From positions 197,900 to 261,899 of the forward strand of contig JASMLR010000001.1 in assembly GCA_030748575.1 (NCBI GenBank): a DNA stretch of 64,000 bases. The letters run 5' to 3'. Made by a program: the position numbers and the translations under genes. Within the stretch, counting starts at the first letter, position 1. Every line of letters starts with the position of its first letter. The DNA is from Phycisphaerales bacterium. GTDB lineage: Bacteria > Planctomycetota > Phycisphaerae > Phycisphaerales > SM1A02. Below are positions 45,315 to 54,528 of the stretch, in pieces. Under the pieces are notes generated by a model. The model was not told the DNA's origin and searched no databases. It saw nothing but the letters and a program-made list of their open reading frames with translations.

Positions 45315-45530
45315 CTAGTGCCCGCACCCGCACCCGCCGCCGCAGCATCCTCCGGAGGGTGGTGTGCGTTCGGGGGCCGCCGCGGCGTCGACCGAGAACA
45401 GGCTCTGGACCCGCTCCCAGGTTCGGCCCCGGCCTTCGGGGTCATCGACCGGTGCGTCGGCGTCCCGCATGGGGCGAAGCAGCGTCAGGAGCGACCCGTC
45501 TTCAACGCATCTGTACTCATAGAGCGGCAT
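45315..45530 (-). CDS. FmdB-like zinc-ribbon protein, degenerate
   Basis: 71 aa. MPLYEYRCVEDGSLLTLLRPM has the FmdB/YfaC-type opening, but most of the pairs of Cys that build the zinc ribbon are missing: only one Cys remains in the usual CxxC region. Instead the C-terminus has a Cys/Gly-rich run (GGCCGGGCGCGH), seen in other FmdB relatives. It may bind metal through this tail. It follows the CGL gene by 11 bases on the same strand and is probably the third gene of the CBS-CGL operon. Confidence 0.65.
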   Translation of the reverse strand: MPLYEYRCVEDGSLLTLLRPMRDADAPVDDPEGRGRTWERVQSLFSVDAAAAPERTPPSGGCCGGGCGCGH

Positions 45531-45541
45531 CGCGGGGCTCC

Positions 45542-46744
45542 TCAGCAGGCCTTCAGGGCCGCGTCAAGGTCGTCGAGAAGATCAGACACGTCCTCAATCC
45601 CGACGGACAGCCGCACCAGTGTGTCGCTGATGCCCAGTGCGGCGCGGTGATCTGCGGGGACGGACGCGTGCGTCATGATGGCGGGATGGTTGACGAGCGA
45701 CTCCACGCCGCCGAGCGACTCGGCCAGCGTGAAGACCCGGAGGGCTTCTAGGAATCGTCGGGAGGCGGCCAGATCGCCCGCAAGTTCAATCGTGATCATG
45801 CCACCACCGGCAGGCCGCCCCTCGATCTGCATCTGGCGGCATGCCACGGCGTGCTGCGGGTGGATGGCGTGCGTTGGATAGATCACCGATTGAACGGCCG
45901 CGTGCGAGGCCAGCATGTCGGCAATGCGGGCCGCTGACTCGCAGTGTCTCCGCATTCGAAGGTCGAGCGTCTTGATGCCGCGGAGGACCAGATACGAATC
46001 GAATGGTCCCAACACGGACCCCACCGAATTCTGGTGAAACCGCAGCCGCTCCGCCATCTCGGCGTCGCCCGTGACCAGAACGCCCGCCACGACGTCGCTG
46101 TGGCCTCCGAGGTACTTGGTGGCCGAGTGCATGACGACGTCGAATCCGACTTCCAGCGGCCGCTGAAGGATGGGGGTGGCAAAGGTGTTGTCGCACGCGC
46201 ACGGAATGCCACGCTCCTTCGCCATCGCTGCGATCGCCTGAAGGTCCGCGATCTTGAGCATGGGATTCGTCGGTGTTTCGACCCAGATCAGTTTCGTGTC
46301 GTCTGTCAGCGCCGCCTCCATCGCGGCGGGGTCGGAGAGGTCGGCAAAGTCAAAGTGCAGCCCCTGCGAGCGGGTCCGAACCTGCCGGAACAGACGGTGT
46401 GTGCCGCCGTACAGGTCGTCCATAGCGAGCACCCGATCGCCGGCCGTGAGCGTGTCCAGCAGGCACGAGATGGCGGCCAGACCGCTGGAAAACGCGAAGC
46501 CCCCGAACGAGGCGTCCTGAGACTCGTCCAAGGTGGAGCCCTCAAGCCGTGCGATGGCCCGCTCCATGGCGTACCGCGTCGGGTTATGACTGCGGGTGTA
46601 CTCAAAGCCCTGATGCGTACCGGGCGACGCCTGAGCGTAGGTGGAAGCGAGGTAGACCGGCGGCATCACGGCGCCGGTGGTGGGGCATGGACATTGCCCC
46701 GCATGCACGGACATCGTGCCCAGTCCCTTGGGGGTGCTCTTCAT
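45542..46744 (-). CDS. Cystathionine gamma-lyase/synthase family PLP enzyme
   Basis: 400 aa. It has the gamma-family features: YASTYAQ-like VYLASTYAQAS, YTRSHNPTRYAMERAIARLEG, the PLP lysine in VMHSATKYLGGHSD and AESLGGVESLVNHPA near the end. Members convert cystathionine to cysteine (gamma-lyase) or form cystathionine from a homoserine ester. Since a cystathionine beta-synthase gene precedes it with a single-base gap, gamma-lyase is more likely: together they make cysteine from homocysteine (reverse transsulfuration). Confidence 0.9.
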   Translation of the reverse strand: MKSTPKGLGTMSVHAGQCPCPTTGAVMPPVYLASTYAQASPGTHQGFEYTRSHNPTRYAMERAIARLEGSTLDESQDASFGGFAFSSGLAAISCLLDTLTAGDRVLAMDDLYGGTHRLFRQVRTRSQGLHFDFADLSDPAAMEAALTDDTKLIWVETPTNPMLKIADLQAIAAMAKERGIPCACDNTFATPILQRPLEVGFDVVMHSATKYLGGHSDVVAGVLVTGDAEMAERLRFHQNSVGSVLGPFDSYLVLRGIKTLDLRMRRHCESAARIADMLASHAAVQSVIYPTHAIHPQHAVACRQMQIEGRPAGGGMITIELAGDLAASRRFLEALRVFTLAESLGGVESLVNHPAIMTHASVPADHRAALGISDTLVRLSVGIEDVSDLLDDLDAALKAC

Positions 46745-46745
46745 G

Positions 46746-48137
46746 TCAGGTGGCCATCCGCTTTCGGAGGTAGGAGATGAGGTCGATTCGTGTAATCAGA
46801 CCGAGGTATCGCTCGCCGTCCATGACGATGGCGATGCGATCAGCCCGGAAAATGGAGGTGAGCGCTTCGACCCCGTCGCTGGCGTTCACGGTCTCAAGCC
46901 GTCGCGTCATAAAGTCCGAGACTGGGCGATCGAACCCGGGGTTCTCTCTCGTCACCGCCATGAGCACATCGGACTCGTCGAGGATGCCTACGAGCGCCTC
47001 GCCGTCCAGTACCGCCATCTGGCTGACGTCGTAGAGCCGCATCATTTTGATCGCCTGCATGACGGGCGTGTCCGGCGTCAGCGTGTAGTCCTCATGCTCC
47101 GTGTGCCGACGGGCGACCAGATCTCGAAGGTCGCCCGCTGGCTTCTGCTCGAGAAAGCCCTGATCACGCATCCAATAGTCGTTGAACATGCGGCCGAGGT
47201 ACTTGGAGCCGTGGTCGCACACAAATGAGACCACCGTGTGTGGCTCGGACTGTTGGCGGCACCACGTCAGGGCAGCAGCCAGGAGCGTGCCGGTCGAAGA
47301 CCCCGCCAGCACACCCTCCCGCTTGAGCAGTTCGCGAGCCGCCTCGAATGCTTCGCCATCCGTGACGGCGATGGCTTCGGAAATGAGTTCCAGGTCAGCG
47401 ACGTCCGGAACGAAATCCTCGCCAATACCTTCCACAAGCCACGTGCCCGCCTCCACCGTGCGACCTTCGTTGACCAGCGGCGTCAGCATGGACCCGGCCG
47501 GGTCGGCGAGCACGATCCGTACGTCGGGATTCTGTTCCTTCAAGTAGCGGCCGGCGCCGGCGAGCGTGCCGCCCGAGCCGATGCCACCGATCAGGACATC
47601 AATATCGCCCCCGGTCTGCTGCCAGATCTCCGGGCCGGTGCCGCTGTAGTGCGCCGCGGCGTTGGCGTCGTTGGTGAACTGGTTGACGTAGAAGCCGCCG
47701 GTTTCACTGGCAATTCGGGCCGCGACCTCCTGGTAGTAGTCAGGGTGCCCCTTCTGAACATCCGACCGCGTGATTTGGACGGTGGCCCCGAGTGCTCGAA
47801 GATGCGCGATCTTGGCCTCGCTCATCTTGTCAGGGACGACCACGGTGACGCGGTACCCCTTCAGTCCGCCGACCAGGGCGAGCGCGATGCCGGTGTTCCC
47901 GGCGGTCGCTTCGATGATGTGGCCGCCCGGTTTCAGGTCGCCGCGTGCCTCGGCCGACTCGATCATGGAGATCGCAATGCGATCCTTGATGGAGTTGCCC
48001 GGGTTGCAGGACTCCATCTTGAGGAGGAGCCGGCAGGGCCCCGTGTCGAAGCGAGTGACTTCGAGCATCGGTGTGTCGCCGATCATCGACTCGAGCCCGG
48101 TGTGAATTGGTGCGGTGGCTTGCTTGGTGGTTCCCAT
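46746..48137 (-). CDS. Cystathionine beta-synthase with C-terminal CBS domain pair
   Basis: About 463 aa from the ATG at 48137. The PLP-lysine region is MESCNPGNSIKDRIA, with the phosphate loop GGIGSGGTLAG and the substrate loop EATAGNTGIALAL. The last 120 residues are two CBS motifs (TPVMQAIKMMRLYDVSQMAVL; DGVEALTSIFRADRIAIVMD), which in this enzyme group bind S-adenosylmethionine and regulate activity. It joins homocysteine and serine to form cystathionine, and is followed by the CGL gene one base later. No ribosome binding site is evident; the upstream sequence might give a short leader. Confidence 0.92.
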   Translation of the reverse strand: MGTTKQATAPIHTGLESMIGDTPMLEVTRFDTGPCRLLLKMESCNPGNSIKDRIAISMIESAEARGDLKPGGHIIEATAGNTGIALALVGGLKGYRVTVVVPDKMSEAKIAHLRALGATVQITRSDVQKGHPDYYQEVAARIASETGGFYVNQFTNDANAAAHYSGTGPEIWQQTGGDIDVLIGGIGSGGTLAGAGRYLKEQNPDVRIVLADPAGSMLTPLVNEGRTVEAGTWLVEGIGEDFVPDVADLELISEAIAVTDGEAFEAARELLKREGVLAGSSTGTLLAAALTWCRQQSEPHTVVSFVCDHGSKYLGRMFNDYWMRDQGFLEQKPAGDLRDLVARRHTEHEDYTLTPDTPVMQAIKMMRLYDVSQMAVLDGEALVGILDESDVLMAVTRENPGFDRPVSDFMTRRLETVNASDGVEALTSIFRADRIAIVMDGERYLGLITRIDLISYLRKRMAT

Positions 48138-48230
48138 GAGCCACACAGTCTACCGGTCGTCTTCGTCGCGGGCAGTCCCGTCCCGGGCAGGGAGCGGCAG
48201 TCTGGACAGAGACGCGGCTGGGAAAGAGAA

Positions 48231-48262
48231 AGGGCCGGGACGAGCGAACTCGTCCCGGCCCT
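48231..48262 (-). terminator. Intrinsic terminator after the major pilin-like gene
   Basis: A perfect 14-bp stem (AGGGCCGGGACGAG) with loop CGAA on the plus strand, TTCG on the minus strand, followed in the minus direction by TTCTCTTTCCC. It ends about 28 bases after the pilin stop. It also lies upstream of the CBS gene, so it separates the two units. Confidence 0.85.
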
Positions 48263-48289
48263 CGGGAAGTCACCGGATCACGATCAGGA

Positions 48290-49594
48290 TCAGTCGGCGG
48301 ACAGGACGTCGCGTCCCTTGACACCGTCAATCGTCGTGAAGTGGAACCCGCAGGAGTTGGCGCCACCGCTGTCGTTGCCGTCGCCACTCTTCCAGCGTCC
48401 TTCGTTCAGAAGGTAGCCGTGGGTGCCGGACGGGGAGGAGCGGTGCCAGAGGCCGTCGGGCATGCCGGACTGACCGCCGCCCGCGAGGTTGTCATCCTGC
48501 TTGGCCTGGTGCACGGAGACGGTACGGGTCGACCCGTCCATCATGGCCATGACCGGGGCCGAGTCGTAGTGCGCGTTCATGATGAACGGAGCACAACCGT
48601 TGAAGTGGAAGCCCTCTCGATCATGCGGGTCCATATAGGTGCCCTCGAAGTGCGGGGCAGGAGCGCAGTGGAACGAGTTGTTCTGGAGCATGTTGTGCTC
48701 CGAGAGGAAGGACTTGAGGTTGGAGTACTTCGCCATGTCCATTCGCTGGCCGCGGAAGCCGCCGGCAAAGGACATGGGATCTCGCCATGCCTGGCGGGCA
48801 TAGACCTTGCTGGACATCATGGCGGGCGGCGAGAAGCAGTACGAGGACGGAAGGCCGCTGAGACGGCCGTCGCCACCGACGTTCAGAGCGCCGTTATTGC
48901 CCGACCAGAGGAAGTCCTCGGCGATGTCACAGGCGTCGCCTGTGTTGTCGAGGCAGTTGTTCTTCCGCAGGATCTCCAGCATCGAGGTGTCCTTCGGGGC
49001 GAAGAACAGGGGCGCGCTGGGGCCGCCGACCGCCTTCGAGAGCTGGAAGGTGTTGGGGAACCGATGGCTTCCCAGCGACTGGTCCTTGAGCTGCGAGCCC
49101 GAGCCAGGCGTCTTGACGTCGTGGCCGGGGTTCATCGGGTGCGAGCCATGCCAGGACATGGGAAGGATCAATTCGGGCACGCCCGATCCGCCCCAGGAGA
49201 ATGACCAGCCATCGCCGCCCTCGCCCCACGACACGCCCATGCTCTGATCGACGTAGTTGGTGTTCGAGGCCATGACCTCGATCCACTTCTGAAGAGTCTG
49301 GATGGCCGTACGGCCATTGGCGTATGCGGGATAGGGCGCACCACCGTTTGCCAGAATGTTGAAGTCAAACTCGGACAGGTTGTCCGGAACGCCAGACCAC
49401 AGCATTCGGTAGTCGTTCTCGTAGGCCTTGTTGGTCCGGTGAATCTCGCGGGCATTGACCTTGGACTCATTCACCATCGCCGAGTTACGGGCCGATTGAA
49501 CGGCCGGCAGAATTGTCGTGACGAGGATGCCGATGATCGCCACGACCACCATCAGCTCAATCAAGGTGAAGCCGGTTCGCTTCGTTGTTTTCAT
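48290..49594 (-). CDS. Type IV pilin-like / pseudopilin protein with large C-terminal domain
   Basis: 434 aa from the ATG at 49594, which has GGAAGG upstream; the track start at 49759 is not supported. The prepilin signal is MKTTKRTGFTLIELMVVVAIIGIL with the Gly-Phe cleavage site and Glu at +5. The C-terminal domain of about 370 aa is much longer than in ordinary pilins and resembles planctomycete DUF1559-type pseudopilins, whose function is mostly unknown. The Asn/Gly-rich section FLWSGNNGALNVGGDGRLSG and a run of Cys suggest a folded domain exposed at the surface. It is expected to have its own promoter and terminator. Confidence 0.82.
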   Translation of the reverse strand: MKTTKRTGFTLIELMVVVAIIGILVTTILPAVQSARNSAMVNESKVNAREIHRTNKAYENDYRMLWSGVPDNLSEFDFNILANGGAPYPAYANGRTAIQTLQKWIEVMASNTNYVDQSMGVSWGEGGDGWSFSWGGSGVPELILPMSWHGSHPMNPGHDVKTPGSGSQLKDQSLGSHRFPNTFQLSKAVGGPSAPLFFAPKDTSMLEILRKNNCLDNTGDACDIAEDFLWSGNNGALNVGGDGRLSGLPSSYCFSPPAMMSSKVYARQAWRDPMSFAGGFRGQRMDMAKYSNLKSFLSEHNMLQNNSFHCAPAPHFEGTYMDPHDREGFHFNGCAPFIMNAHYDSAPVMAMMDGSTRTVSVHQAKQDDNLAGGGQSGMPDGLWHRSSPSGTHGYLLNEGRWKSGDGNDSGGANSCGFHFTTIDGVKGRDVLSAD

Positions 49595-49951
49595 GATGCG
49601 CAACCTTCCAAACAGATGCAGCCGATCGACCATCGGTCGGCTTGTGGCCCGCGGTGCGGTGCCTTCTCGAACCCGTCTACGATACCGACACTTCATCGAA
49701 GTGTCGCCTCCACAGCCTCCGAAAGCGGTAAATCCGCACTCCCGACGCAGCAGACCCACTCCCCACGAGCGGTTCGATCAGGCCCGAGTCGGGCCGTATT
49801 GGTGAGCGATGAGACGTGCGACCAGTGCTCACCAGATTGGTATCTCCGCCCACGGGGCGGAACCGGTCACTCACAGCATGCCGGGAATGGTGCCCGATGT
49901 CAACTTTTTGTGCCGCGGTTTGTCGCCCTGAGACGCCGTGGAGAGGGTGTT
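49595..49951. other. Intergenic region between ruvB and the pilin-like gene, no gene seen
   Basis: 357 bases. On the minus strand it has one candidate sigma-70 promoter: TTGACA (49898-49903 on the plus strand as tgtcaa) and CATGCT (49875-49880) with a 17-base spacer. The -10 is poor. No hairpin with a T-run and no coding sequence was seen. Confidence 0.5.
49875..49903 (-). promoter_or_regulatory. Possible sigma-70 promoter for the pilin-like gene
   Basis: TTGACA, a 17-base spacer and CATGCT on the minus strand, about 280 bases upstream of the start codon. The -35 is exact, the -10 matches three of six positions. The resulting leader would be long, so this is a weak candidate. Confidence 0.25.
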
Positions 49952-50977
49952 CTAGGGCTCAAACAGGGGGCTGTCCTGCCCCGGGCAGCCCGCCCGCTCC
50001 CGGCCTGCGGCCGTCAACTGCCTTCCTTGCCGGGTTCTGGCCAGCAGGCCTGCCTGCAGCAGAAACGGCTCCACGAGGTCTTCAAGCGTGCCGGAGTCCT
50101 CTCCGAGGGTGGCTGCAATGGCCTCAAGGCCCGCGGGTCCGCCCTCATAGGTCTCGGCGAGCACCTTGAGGTACGCCCGGTCCAGCGGGTCGAGCCCGAG
50201 ATCGTCGACCCCCTCCAGGCGGAGGGCCTCCGACGCCATCTCGGCGGTGATGATGCCCTCTCCGCGGACCACGGCGTAGTCCCTGACCCGTCGGAGCAGC
50301 CGCAGGCAGATGCGGGGGGTCCCCCGAGATCGCGCTGCCAGCAGGGCTCGGGCTTCGCCTGAGTCCAGCGAGATCCCCATCCGCGCGGCGGCTCGGTCGA
50401 GGATCTCGTCCAGGTCACCGTGCTGGTAAAAGTCCAGCCGATGGGCAATGCCGAATCGGCTGCGGAGCGCGCCGGTGAGCAGCCCCGCGCGTGTTGTCGC
50501 CCCGATCAGGGTGAAGGGCTTGAGGTTGTACGTCACGACCCGCGCGTGCATGCCCCCATCCAGCGTGAAGTCGATCTTGAAGTCTTCCATCGCCGGGTAG
50601 ATGTACTCCTCAACCGCGGCGGGGAGCCTGTGGATCTCGTCAATGAACAGGACGTCACCGGGTTGCATGCGGGTCAGTGTGCCGACCAGATCGGCGCCCT
50701 TGGTGAGTGCCGGGCCCGATGTGACGTAGGCGTGGGCGCCCATCTCCTCGGCGACGATGTGCGCGATCGTCGTCTTGCCGAGCCCGGGCGGGCCGTGCAG
50801 CAGCAGGTGCTCCATGGGGTCGCCACGCGAGCCGGCCGCCTCCAGTGCAATGCCGAGACGATCCTTGAGTTGGGGCTGCCCCACGAACTCCTCGAGCTTG
50901 CGCGGCCTGGGAGCGCCAACCCGCTCGGGCGGGTCGGTGGCGTGCGAGTCGGGGGTGACGATGCGGTCCCGGGCCAT
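49952..50977 (-). CDS. ruvB: Holliday junction branch migration helicase RuvB
   Basis: 341 aa from the ATG at 50977. AAA+ ATPase with Walker A LLHGPPGLGKTTIAH, Walker B VLFIDEIHRLPAAVEEY, and the conserved sensor ATTRAGLLTGALRSRFG. The C-terminal winged helix is EDLVEPFLLQAGLLARTRQGR. RuvB drives branch migration with RuvA in recombination repair. Its gene follows the ribonuclease D gene by two bases. RuvA and RuvC are not adjacent. Confidence 0.96.
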   Translation of the reverse strand: MARDRIVTPDSHATDPPERVGAPRPRKLEEFVGQPQLKDRLGIALEAAGSRGDPMEHLLLHGPPGLGKTTIAHIVAEEMGAHAYVTSGPALTKGADLVGTLTRMQPGDVLFIDEIHRLPAAVEEYIYPAMEDFKIDFTLDGGMHARVVTYNLKPFTLIGATTRAGLLTGALRSRFGIAHRLDFYQHGDLDEILDRAAARMGISLDSGEARALLAARSRGTPRICLRLLRRVRDYAVVRGEGIITAEMASEALRLEGVDDLGLDPLDRAYLKVLAETYEGGPAGLEAIAATLGEDSGTLEDLVEPFLLQAGLLARTRQGRQLTAAGRERAGCPGQDSPLFEP

Positions 50978-50979
50978 AG

Positions 50980-52263
50980 CTACTCCTCGTCTGGTGGCTG
51001 GAGCGTTCCTTCCCGCCAGACGACTTGCAGTGTACGTCCCTCCTCCAGAAGGGGATTCAGCAGCGATCGAATGATCTCCCGCTGCCATGGCGCGCGGCCG
51101 GGAACGTCCTCGGCCCCGGTCAGATACCAGTTGGCAAGTTCGGCGCGGGAGAGAACCAGCCCCGGGGAGATCCCGGCGGAGATGGCCGAGGCGCAGAAGC
51201 CGTGCCAGAGGCCGTCGATGGCGACGCGGTCAGCGGGGCGTTCCTCTCGCGGCTGAGCGGGCACAGGTTGGTCTGTCGCTTCCCTCGCGGCAGTAATGGC
51301 ATCAAGAATGGCCTCGCCCCGTCTGGCCACGAGGGGCCGAGGTATGCCTTTGACGCGAGACAGGGCTTCGATGGACTCGGGCCGGCCTCGCGTCACGCCC
51401 AGGAGGACGTTGTCGGGCAGCACGCCGCGAGGTGGCCTGTCGGTGTCTCTGGCGACCGCGTCCCGAAGCGTGACAAGCGAGGCGAGGATGCGGCGTTCCA
51501 CGGGGCGGAACCGTCGCGAGCCGGCGATCTTCCGTGCCTGGCTTTCGAGGTCATTGACATGCCACGCCGCCTCTTCGAAGCAGGCAAAGGAGGCTGCCGC
51601 CCTCGCCGTATGGCCGAGTGACTCGACGCGATCGGCCAGGAACGCGTGCAGCAAGGGCAGGTAGCGGACGTCGTCGGCGGCGTAGCGGCATTGGCGGCGT
51701 GAAAGCGGCCGCGCGTCCCATGCCGTGAAGGTCATGCCCGGTGGCAAGGGGGCATCGATGGCGCACTGCACCGACTTGGTCAGCGAGCACGGCCACGGCA
51801 GGTTGGCCATGCCCGCAAGAATCTGCGTATCCACGACGCATCGCGGGGGCTGGCCGAGCAGGCGTGTCATGATCTGCAGGTCCTGCCGGCCCGCATGCAC
51901 CAGAGTCGTGCGGTCGGGTGAGGCGAGCAGGCTCAACAGCGGCGTGAGGTCCTCGAATTCGAAGGGGTCGACCAGGAACACGCGGTCGCGGGTGCCGACC
52001 TGAATCAGGCACAGACGCGGGTAGTAGGTCTCTTCGCCAATGAACTCGGTGTCGAAGGCGACTTCGGTGTGCCCGGAGACGTGCTCAAGCACCTCCTGCA
52101 TTCCGGCGGGGTCGGAGACAAGCGTCGCCGGATCTCCGGGCACGAGATCGTGCTGTGGAATGTCGGCCAGGGCGGACTCGGCTGCGTGTGAGGCTTGATG
52201 CTGACGATCCCTTCGGCTGCGGCGAGATCGTCTGCGACCGGACTTGGCGGGACCTGTACTCAT
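50980..52263 (-). CDS. Ribonuclease D-like 3'-5' exoribonuclease
   Basis: 427 aa from the ATG at 52263; the track ORF extends upstream. The DEDD exonuclease core is visible: VAFDTEFIGEETYYPRLCLIQ (DxE), LVHAGRQDLQIM, and the third block RQCRYAADDVRYLPLL, with Asp and Tyr. Two HRDC-like helical repeats follow (VERRILASLVTLRDAVARD; IPRPLVARRGEAILDAI). Ribonuclease D trims 3' ends of tRNA and other small RNAs. The N-terminal 35 residues are basic and disordered. The gene is in a unit with ruvB. Confidence 0.92.
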   Translation of the reverse strand: MSTGPAKSGRRRSRRSRRDRQHQASHAAESALADIPQHDLVPGDPATLVSDPAGMQEVLEHVSGHTEVAFDTEFIGEETYYPRLCLIQVGTRDRVFLVDPFEFEDLTPLLSLLASPDRTTLVHAGRQDLQIMTRLLGQPPRCVVDTQILAGMANLPWPCSLTKSVQCAIDAPLPPGMTFTAWDARPLSRRQCRYAADDVRYLPLLHAFLADRVESLGHTARAAASFACFEEAAWHVNDLESQARKIAGSRRFRPVERRILASLVTLRDAVARDTDRPPRGVLPDNVLLGVTRGRPESIEALSRVKGIPRPLVARRGEAILDAITAAREATDQPVPAQPREERPADRVAIDGLWHGFCASAISAGISPGLVLSRAELANWYLTGAEDVPGRAPWQREIIRSLLNPLLEEGRTLQVVWREGTLQPPDEE

Positions 52264-52331
52264 GGGCCGGCAGGGTACTGCACCGCCCTCGCTGACGCCG
52301 GCGTCAGTTGGCGGACGAGCCCTCGAAAACG

Positions 52332-52364
52332 ACAGGCCGGACGCCGCGGGGGCGTCCGGCCTGT
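52332..52364 (-). terminator. Intrinsic terminator of the chaperonin operon
   Basis: A perfect 14-bp stem ACAGGCCGGACGCC with a five-base loop, followed in the minus direction by CGTTTTCG. It lies about 31 bases after the groEL stop and before the ribonuclease D gene, so it closes the groES-groEL unit. Confidence 0.88.
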
Positions 52365-52394
52365 GAGGTCCGATGGATCTTTGGCGGAGTGAAC

Positions 52395-54020
52395 TCAATA
52401 GTCCATGTCGCCGCCGGCAGGCGCCTTCTCGGCGTCCTTCTTGATCTCCGTGATGGCGCAGTCGGTCGTCAGGAGCAGGCCCGAGATCGACGCCGCGTTC
52501 TCGAGCGCGACGCGTTCGACCTTCGTCGGCACGATGACGCCCGCCTCGACGAGGTCCCCGTACTCGCGGGTGAGGGCGTTGAAGCCCCACGTGTCGCTGT
52601 CCTCGTCCATGATCCTCTGGGCGACAATGGCGCCTTCCATACCGCAGTTCTCAGCGATCTGGCGGATGGGCGCGGTGACGGCACGGCTGACGATGTCGAT
52701 GCCGAGCTTCTCATCGCCTCGGGCCTTCTTGCGAGTGCCTTCAAGGATGCCGCGGGCCCGCATCACGGCGGTGCCTCCGCCGGGAAGGACGCCTTCCTCG
52801 ACCGCTGCGCGGCATGCGTGCAACGCATCTTCGACGCGTGCCTTCTTCTCCTGCATTTCAACTTCGGTCGCCGCGCCCACGTTGATCTGGGCCACGCCGC
52901 CGGCGAGCTTGGCCAGGCGTTCCTGGAGTTTCTCGCGGTCGTAATCCGAGGAGGAGTTGTCAATCTGAGCTCGAATCTGATCGATGCGGCCCTTGATCTC
53001 ACTGGACTTGCCAGCGCCCTCGATGATGGTGGAGTTGTCCTTGTCAATCGTGACCTTCTTGGCGCGGCCGAGATCCTTGATGCCGAGCCCTTCGAGATCG
53101 ATGCCGAGCTCCTCCATGACGGCGGTGCCGTTGGTGAGGGTGGCGATGTCCTGAAGCATGGCCTTGCGGCGGTCGCCGAAGCCCGGTGCCTTGACAGCGC
53201 AGACCTTGAGGATGCCGCGGAGACGGTTGACCACCAGCGTGGCAAGCGCCTCGCCCTCGATGTCTTCAGCGATGATCAGCAGGCTCTTGCCCGACTCAGC
53301 GACCTTGCCGAGAATCGGAAGCAGGTCCTTTGCCGCGGACAGCTTCTTCTCGTGAATGAGGATGTAGCAGTCTTCCAGGACGGCTTCCATGCTCGTCGTG
53401 TCGGTGACGAAGTGGGGGCTGAGCCATCCCTTGTCGAACTGCATGCCTTCAACGAGTTCCACGGTCGTGTCGAGGCTCGATCCCTCTTCCACGGTGATCA
53501 CGCCGTCCTTGCCGACCTTGTCCATCGCCTCGGCGATGATGCGGCCGATGGTCTCGTCCTGGTTGGCTGCGCAGGTGCCGACCTGAGCGATCTCGGTGGA
53601 TCGCTTGACGGGCTTGGACATGGAGGCGAGTTCGTCGCACAGGGCGGCGACGCCGAGATCGATGCCCCGCTTGACCTGCGTGGCGTTGGCGCCCGCGGTG
53701 ATGTTCTTCAGACCTTCGGTGAAGATGGCTTCGGCGTAGACGGTTGCCGTGGTCGTTCCGTCACCTGCGTCCTTGGACGACTTGGAGGCGACCTCTTTGA
53801 CCATCTGGGCGCCCATGTTCTCATAGGCGTCCTCAAGTTCGATTTCCTTGGCGACGGTGACGCCGTCCTTGGTGACGGTCGGTGCGCCGAAGGACTTCTC
53901 AAGCACGACGACGCGGCCTGAGGGGCCGAGGGTCGTCTTGACGGCCTTGGCCAGTTTTTGAATGCCCCGGAGCATTCGCTCGCGGGCTTCAATGTCGTAT
54001 GCGATCTGTTTGGCGGTCAT
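52395..54020 (-). CDS. groEL: Chaperonin GroEL
   Basis: 541 aa from the ATG at 54020, with GGAAGGA upstream. All the expected blocks are present: [20 protein letters not shown], the ATPase motif [36 protein letters not shown] and the [11 protein letters not shown] region. The C-terminal tail is [11 protein letters not shown] without the GGM repeats typical of many GroELs. GroEL and GroES form the folding chamber. Its gene is last in an operon with a receiver-like gene, groES and two 75-aa genes. No CIRCE element was seen in the upstream region. Confidence 0.97.
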   Translation of the reverse strand: MTAKQIAYDIEARERMLRGIQKLAKAVKTTLGPSGRVVVLEKSFGAPTVTKDGVTVAKEIELEDAYENMGAQMVKEVASKSSKDAGDGTTTATVYAEAIFTEGLKNITAGANATQVKRGIDLGVAALCDELASMSKPVKRSTEIAQVGTCAANQDETIGRIIAEAMDKVGKDGVITVEEGSSLDTTVELVEGMQFDKGWLSPHFVTDTTSMEAVLEDCYILIHEKKLSAAKDLLPILGKVAESGKSLLIIAEDIEGEALATLVVNRLRGILKVCAVKAPGFGDRRKAMLQDIATLTNGTAVMEELGIDLEGLGIKDLGRAKKVTIDKDNSTIIEGAGKSSEIKGRIDQIRAQIDNSSSDYDREKLQERLAKLAGGVAQINVGAATEVEMQEKKARVEDALHACRAAVEEGVLPGGGTAVMRARGILEGTRKKARGDEKLGIDIVSRAVTAPIRQIAENCGMEGAIVAQRIMDEDSDTWGFNALTREYGDLVEAGVIVPTKVERVALENAASISGLLLTTDCAITEIKKDAEKAPAGGDMDY

Positions 54021-54063
54021 GGTCCTGTGTTCCTTCCTGTCCACGCTGCTGCGTGGAGGTCTG

Positions 54064-54291
54064 TCATCTGGTGGTCGTCGGAGGTCCGATCTCAATCCAC
54101 ACGATTCGATCGGCGTCGACGACGTACTCGGTCGCCCCGTCCGTCAGTTTGATCAGCCCGTCATCCTCGACGGGCACAAGCAGGGCGCTTCTGACCAGGC
54201 AGTCTCCGGGCGATCCGAAACGAATCCGCACGTCGCGAAGTCCGTTGAGTTCGGCAAGGGCCGTTCTGACCTGATCGTGCTGCATGCCCAT
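54064..54291 (-). CDS. Small chaperonin-operon protein B (75 aa, unknown function)
   Basis: 75 aa. The ATG follows the stop of the previous gene by one base (TGACATG), with GGAG just upstream, so it is translationally coupled. It is followed by groEL after 43 bases. The layout is a short helix ([13 protein letters not shown]) and then beta strands ([45 protein letters not shown]). No family is recognised. It resembles the preceding 75-aa gene in pattern and length: both have a G-[IL]-x-[IL]-K-[TL]-x-x-[AG]-[NT]... strand followed by VDA-x-x-[IV]. This could be a small SH3- or OB-like barrel, and the pair may come from a duplication. Function unknown; the position suggests a role tied to the chaperonin. 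Confidence 0.7.
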   Translation of the reverse strand: MGMQHDQVRTALAELNGLRDVRIRFGSPGDCLVRSALLVPVEDDGLIKLTDGATEYVVDADRIVWIEIGPPTTTR

Positions 54292-54292
54292 G

Positions 54293-54520
54293 TCACTCCA
54301 TGTCTACTCGGGCTTGCCACATGGCCGACACGTGGCTCGCGTCGACCCAGATGGTGTTGGCCTTGGTCTTGATGCGGATGCCGTGGGAACTGTGCAGCGC
54401 CTCCACGTCGGTGACGTTGCGCAGTTCGATCGGCTCGTGGTCACCGTTGAGGACCAGGTCCAATTCGGCCGACGTCCCGATCATCTCGGTGAGCACGCTC
54501 AGAATGGGTCCGCGTTCCAT
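54293..54520 (-). CDS. Small chaperonin-operon protein A (75 aa, unknown function)
   Basis: 75 aa, starting eight bases after the groES stop and ending one base before the start of protein B. Layout is a helix (ILSVLTEMIGTSA), then beta strands ELDLVLNGD, EPIELRNVTDVEAL, GIRIKTKANTIWVDASHVSAMW. No known family recognised. The segment GIRIKTKANTIWVDASHV aligns with [19 protein letters not shown] of protein B, and both are exactly 75 aa, which supports common origin. No strong ribosome binding site is visible, so translation probably depends on coupling to groES. Not a secreted protein. Confidence 0.7.
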   Translation of the reverse strand: MERGPILSVLTEMIGTSAELDLVLNGDHEPIELRNVTDVEALHSSHGIRIKTKANTIWVDASHVSAMWQARVDME

Positions 54521-54528
54521 AGGTGTTC

